Source: JBBSJZ01 sp041751935
Lineage (GTDB): Bacteria; Planctomycetota; Planctomycetia; Pirellulales; Pirellulaceae
DNA: 64,000 bases
NCBI GenBank assembly: GCA_041751935.1
Contig: JBGSIA010000106.1
Coordinates: forward strand, 1 to 64,000
Reading direction: 5' to 3'
Shown in pieces: positions 60,780-64,000 of this stretch. A program made the position numbers and the translations under genes. The notes under the pieces were generated by a model. It saw only the letters and a program-made list of their open reading frames with translations. It had not been told where the DNA came from and searched no databases. Within the stretch, counting starts at the first letter, position 1, and the number at the start of each line of letters is the position of its first letter.

Positions 60780-62993
60780 ATGCCGATACTCCCGCATCTT
60801 TCCCACCAAATCGCACATCACGCTAAACAATTCCCCAATCAAACTGCAGTTAAGTTTCTACGAGGTGACTCGGATGCGGAGATACTGAGTTATGCCCTAT
60901 TGCAACAACGCATCGACTCGGTGGCAGCGACAGTTCGTCAGCGAGTAGGGGTTGGAGAGCAGACGCTATTGCTTTATCCGCAAGGGTTGGAATTCGTGCC
61001 GGCGTTTTTGGGCTGCTTGCAGGCCGGAGTCATCGCCGTCCCGGCTTATCCGCCTCGTCGAAATCGTTCGCAACAAAGACTCGTCGGTATCGTCAAAGAT
61101 TGCGCACCGCAATTGGTGCTCACCACCGCCGAAATCCTGCCCAATGTCACTGCGGAACTCGCAGGCGGTGCATTCGTTCTCGCTACCGATGCACTCCCTG
61201 TTGTTGACAAGAAGAATGATTGTCCAGAGATTAAGCCCACAGACATCGCCTATCTGCTATACACCTCCGGCTCGACCAGCGAACCCAAAGGAACGATCAT
61301 CACGCATGAGGCTGTTGTTCAGAATATCCAGCATCTCACCTCGGCAGTCGGCATGCGAGATCAATGGAACGTCGTCTCTTGGTTGCTGATGCATCACGAC
61401 ATGGGGTTGGTCGGAACCGTCCTCAGCCCACTTTATCTTGGCGGACGGACGACGCTCATGTCGCCCACCACCTTCCTGCAGAATCCGTTTCTGTGGCTGG
61501 AAACCTTTACTAAGGAACGTGGAAACTTCATCGCTTCGCCCAATTTCGGGTTTGATCACTGCTGCAAAATGATCCGCGATGAGCAACTCGAACAACTCGA
61601 TCTGTCTTCCATTCGACTGATCGTCAACGGCTCCGAGCCCTTGCGAGCGGAGACGATCGATCGCTTCATTCAGCGTTTCGGCCCGTGTGGCTTCCGCCCC
61701 GAGAAGATGTTCCCCAGCTACGGGCTTGCCGAAGCAACGTTATTCGTGACCGGTGAACCTTATGGAAAACCCGCACGACGAGTTGCCGTTGATGCGACCA
61801 CGTCGGAACCTGCTCCGCCCCCTCATCCCCAGCACATCTTCCCCTCAAAGCCGGTGGAGAAAAGAGCTAAGACTAATTATGAAACGGATTCCGATTCAAA
61901 ATGGGCAGTCAGTTGTGGGGCTGCACCACCTTCGATTCGCGTCGTGATCGTCGACCCGGAAACCAAGACAAGTTGTCCCGAAGGCAAGATCGGACAAGTT
62001 TGGGTCAGCTCGCCAGCCAACGGCAGCGGATATTGGGGCAATGAAGAATTGTCTCAGCAGACGTTTCAAAACTTCATGACCTGTGGCGATGGCCCTTTTC
62101 TGAATACAGGTGATTTGGGGTTTCTTTTGGAGGGCGAGCTGTTTGTCACCGGTCGCGAGAAAGACTTGATTATCCTTCGTGGACGAAATCTTTATCCTCA
62201 AGACATCGAACGCGTCGCCGAACGGGTGCTCCCCTTCATTGAAGCCAACACTTGTGCGGCCGTTTCCTTTCAAGGACCGACCGGAGAGCAGTTGGCATTG
62301 GTCGTGGAGGCCAACCGAGAACTCGTTCGCATCGCTCGGAAGGCCAAGGCCGATGGCCGACTTGATGACCTACTGCGTGAATACGTGGAGCCATTGCGAC
62401 AGGCCATCGGGGACGAATTTGAGACGACGTTGCATAAAGTCGCCTACCTGCTACCAGGCACTTTCCCACGAACATCCTCAGGCAAAGTACAACGACACCG
62501 TTGCTTGAATGCGTTCCAAGTAGGGAACGAAGATGTCGTATTCCAATGGCAGCAAAGACTTGTAACAAATCCTGATTGGCTACTCCTTGGTACATCGAAA
62601 AAGACTTCAAATGATACAGGGCCGACGGTGGACGATGCCGGTAATCGCGCGTCTTGGAACGGCGATACCAAGTCGACAACCAGTCTTGGCGATTCACAGG
62701 CAAAAACTCTGGCAAGTACGCTGCATCGCTTTGTGCTGAAATGGGTGAAAGACGAAGTGGATGATTCGATACAGTCGATCGCCGGTGATGCGCCATTCAC
62801 GACGATGGGGATCGACTCGATTGGTGCCGCTCTCATCTCGCTCGACTTGCAAAAGGAAACGGGGATTTCCCTGACCCCAGATTTGTTGTACCAGTTTCCA
62901 ACCATTAACCAGTTGGCGAGTTACCTTGCAAAGAATAAACCTTCAGCGCTTGTTGCGAGCGCGACAGGGGCGACGAACGGTGACGAACGGTGA
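60780..62993 (+). CDS. Fatty-acyl-AMP ligase (FAAL) fused to an acyl-carrier-protein domain
   Basis: A 737-residue enzyme predicted to activate a fatty acid as acyl-adenylate and load it on its own carrier domain. FAAL-type motifs: AYLLYTSGSTSEPKG near 158, WLLMHHDMGLVG near 200, SPLYLGGRTTLMSPTTFLQNP, FPSYGLAEATLFVT and GREKDLIILRGRNLYPQDIE near 460. The C-terminal ACP (residues about 640-715) has the phosphopantetheine Ser680 in MGIDSIGA. The ATG at 60780 begins a typical N-terminus. The following alpha-oxoamine synthase overlaps its stop by 14 bases, so the two likely work in one lipid pathway. A ten-base unit (ACGAACGGTG) is repeated twice at its very end. Confidence 0.92.
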   Translation: MPILPHLSHQIAHHAKQFPNQTAVKFLRGDSDAEILSYALLQQRIDSVAATVRQRVGVGEQTLLLYPQGLEFVPAFLGCLQAGVIAVPAYPPRRNRSQQRLVGIVKDCAPQLVLTTAEILPNVTAELAGGAFVLATDALPVVDKKNDCPEIKPTDIAYLLYTSGSTSEPKGTIITHEAVVQNIQHLTSAVGMRDQWNVVSWLLMHHDMGLVGTVLSPLYLGGRTTLMSPTTFLQNPFLWLETFTKERGNFIASPNFGFDHCCKMIRDEQLEQLDLSSIRLIVNGSEPLRAETIDRFIQRFGPCGFRPEKMFPSYGLAEATLFVTGEPYGKPARRVAVDATTSEPAPPPHPQHIFPSKPVEKRAKTNYETDSDSKWAVSCGAAPPSIRVVIVDPETKTSCPEGKIGQVWVSSPANGSGYWGNEELSQQTFQNFMTCGDGPFLNTGDLGFLLEGELFVTGREKDLIILRGRNLYPQDIERVAERVLPFIEANTCAAVSFQGPTGEQLALVVEANRELVRIARKAKADGRLDDLLREYVEPLRQAIGDEFETTLHKVAYLLPGTFPRTSSGKVQRHRCLNAFQVGNEDVVFQWQQRLVTNPDWLLLGTSKKTSNDTGPTVDDAGNRASWNGDTKSTTSLGDSQAKTLASTLHRFVLKWVKDEVDDSIQSIAGDAPFTTMGIDSIGAALISLDLQKETGISLTPDLLYQFPTINQLASYLAKNKPSALVASATGATNGDER

Positions 62994-64000
62994 CGAAATC
63001 AGCCGCCACGCGTTAGCGTCCGGTTCCCAATCCTTTCCAGAACCGGGTGCTAACGCACAACGGCTGATTGAACCGGCGAACTACGACTACTTCTCTGACC
63101 GAAACCAAGTCTTCCAAAAGATGAAAGCGGCAGGGTCGTATTTCTTTGGGACGGCTTTTTTTGCGATTGATGGAACGTATGTCACGTGCGAGGGACGTCG
63201 CATGCTGATGCTTGCTTCGTTTGCTTATACCGGGCTGATCGGTCATCCCGAAGTCAATGCTGCCGCAAAACAGGCAATCGAAGATTTAGGAACTGGTTGC
63301 CACGGAGCAAGACTTATTTCTGGGACCACGTCCGTTCATCAGGAACTGGAAGCATGTCTGGCCAAGTTTGTTCAGACCGACGACGCTTTGTTATTCAGCA
63401 GCGGTTATGCCACGAACGATGCGACGATTCCCGCGTTGGTGGGTGCTGGTGATGCGATCTTTGCGGATGAATACAATCACGCGAGTCTCGTCGACGGTTG
63501 TAAATTGTCCGGAGCAACTTTCGAGACGTTTCCCCACAACCAAGTGGACGCGTTAGAAAAGCCGTTGCAGAAATCGCTACAAAAATCCACCGGTGGTCGA
63601 CGTCTGGTGATCGTTGATGGCGTCTACAGCATGGAAGGAGACATCGCACCCTTACCACAGATCGTCGCGTTGTGCCGTCGCTATGATGCGCTGTTGATGG
63701 TCGATGAAGCCCATAGCCTGGGTGTCATTGGCAAGAGTGGACGCGGGGTACAAGAGCATTTTGATTTGCCCGCCGATGCGATCGACATCAAGATGGGCAA
63801 CACCTCCAAATCCTTGGCCAGCTTAGGTGGCTTCATCGCTGGTAAACAGGCGCTCGTGGATTACTAGAGGCACAATGCCAGTGGGTATATTTTCAGTACA
63901 TCCCTGGGTCCACCACAAGTTGCGGCTGCGCTCAAAGCACTGGAAATTTTGCAGCGTGAACCAGAACGCGTCGCTTGTCTGCAACGCAACGCCGCGCGAC
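62980..64000 (+). pseudogene. Alpha-oxoamine synthase (KBL/AONS/serine-palmitoyltransferase type) with an in-frame TAG; runs off the window
   Basis: A PLP enzyme of the family that condenses an acyl thioester with an amino acid. Motifs: NYDYFSDRNQVFQKMK, GCHGARLISGTT, LFSSGYATND, DEYNHASLVDG, VIVDGVYSMEGD, MVDEAHSLGVIG and the PLP Lys277 in MGNTSKSLASLGGF. The frame is closed by TAG at 63865-63867 (codon 296), where relatives have Leu, and then continues without a gap in the same frame (RHNASGYIFSTSLGPPQVAAAL) to the window edge. Either the gene is inactivated, the stop is read through, or the base is an error. The GTG at 62980 has AGGGG eight bases upstream; the frame is open from 62926. An inverted repeat lies inside codons 7-29. 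Confidence 0.85.
63000..63066. repeat. 67-base inverted repeat inside the synthase coding region
   Basis: Left arm 63000-63025 and right arm 63041-63066 (26 bases each) pair in three blocks: CAGCCG/CGGCTG, GCGTTAGC/GCTAACGC and TCCGGTT/AACCGGG in part. The GCGTTAGC core matches the intergenic repeat at 48016-48059. Being inside a coding start is unusual for this repeat type. Confidence 0.7.

Noticed and set aside
1..64000. tRNA, rRNA and CRISPR arrays
   Set aside because: I saw no clover-leaf pattern, no rRNA-like block and no regularly spaced direct repeats; the tandem 19-mer at 42187 has only two adjacent copies and no spacers.

Overview
The window looks like a chromosomal segment of a planctomycete, most likely a Pirellulaceae/Rhodopirellula-type organism. 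This is judged from gene content, not from a marker gene: an ECF sigma factor next to a Ser/Thr kinase with WD40-like repeats, a DUF58/BatA-like/von Willebrand cluster, a DUF3500 protein with a Tat signal, Cys-rich secreted proteins whose mature end begins with a GLFxRL-like motif, a very long 5-oxoprolinase fusion, and many intergenic inverted repeats. I see no rRNA, tRNA, CRISPR array or intact transposon.

Layout. 1-4.7 kb: a degenerate sulfatase-maturase-like protein, a Cys-rich secreted protein, small planctomycete-type genes, class II fructose-bisphosphate aldolase and a SAM methyltransferase. 4.8-12.2 kb: a large Arg/Glu-rich disordered protein and a coupled pair encoding an SMC-like ATPase (YhaN/SbcC type) and a divergent Mre11/SbcD-like phosphoesterase. 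12.4-15.2 kb: a DoxX/MauE-like membrane protein coupled to a DUF3500 Tat protein, then a RidA-like protein. 15.4-18.2 kb: an IS110-type transposase remnant beside a GntR/ABC-ATPase/permease operon whose permease looks shortened. 18.3-25.3 kb: RarD, 5-oxoprolinase, TrkA and two small membrane proteins in a tightly overlapped minus-strand run. 25.6-31.8 kb: secreted or lipid-anchored proteins, a sulfatase-fold pseudoenzyme candidate, a WecG/TagA glycosyltransferase and a multi-domain Ig-like protein. 31.9-37.6 kb: DUF58, BatA-like and vWA/glutamine-amidotransferase-like membrane proteins without a MoxR ATPase. 37.6-42 kb: an apparent signalling operon (secreted coiled coil, FHA-like protein, DYG-type Ser/Thr kinase with a membrane tail, small anchored protein). 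42.2-47.8 kb: a tripartite exporter (oversized TolC-like protein, HlyD-like adaptor, MacB-like permease) with no ATPase nearby. 48-50.2 kb: a PH-domain protein and an HtrA protease. 50.6-56.9 kb: a seven-gene plus-strand run of glgC, a diguanylate cyclase, a lone receiver and two ABC exporters. 57-60.4 kb: ECF sigma factor plus Ser/Thr kinase. 60.8-64 kb: a fatty-acyl-AMP ligase with a C-terminal acyl-carrier domain, followed by an alpha-oxoamine synthase carrying an in-frame TAG.

The points most worth a second look are the lipid-type FAAL-ACP/alpha-oxoamine synthase pair with its amber codon and an inverted repeat inside the coding start; the kinase whose upstream coding signal is out of frame with the only overlapping ATG; the IS110 remnant next to a shortened permease; an orphan plus-strand terminator that may end a small RNA; two operator-like palindromes; and the GlgC/GGDEF/receiver/ABC cluster. 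Family assignments come from motif recognition by eye; no database search was run.
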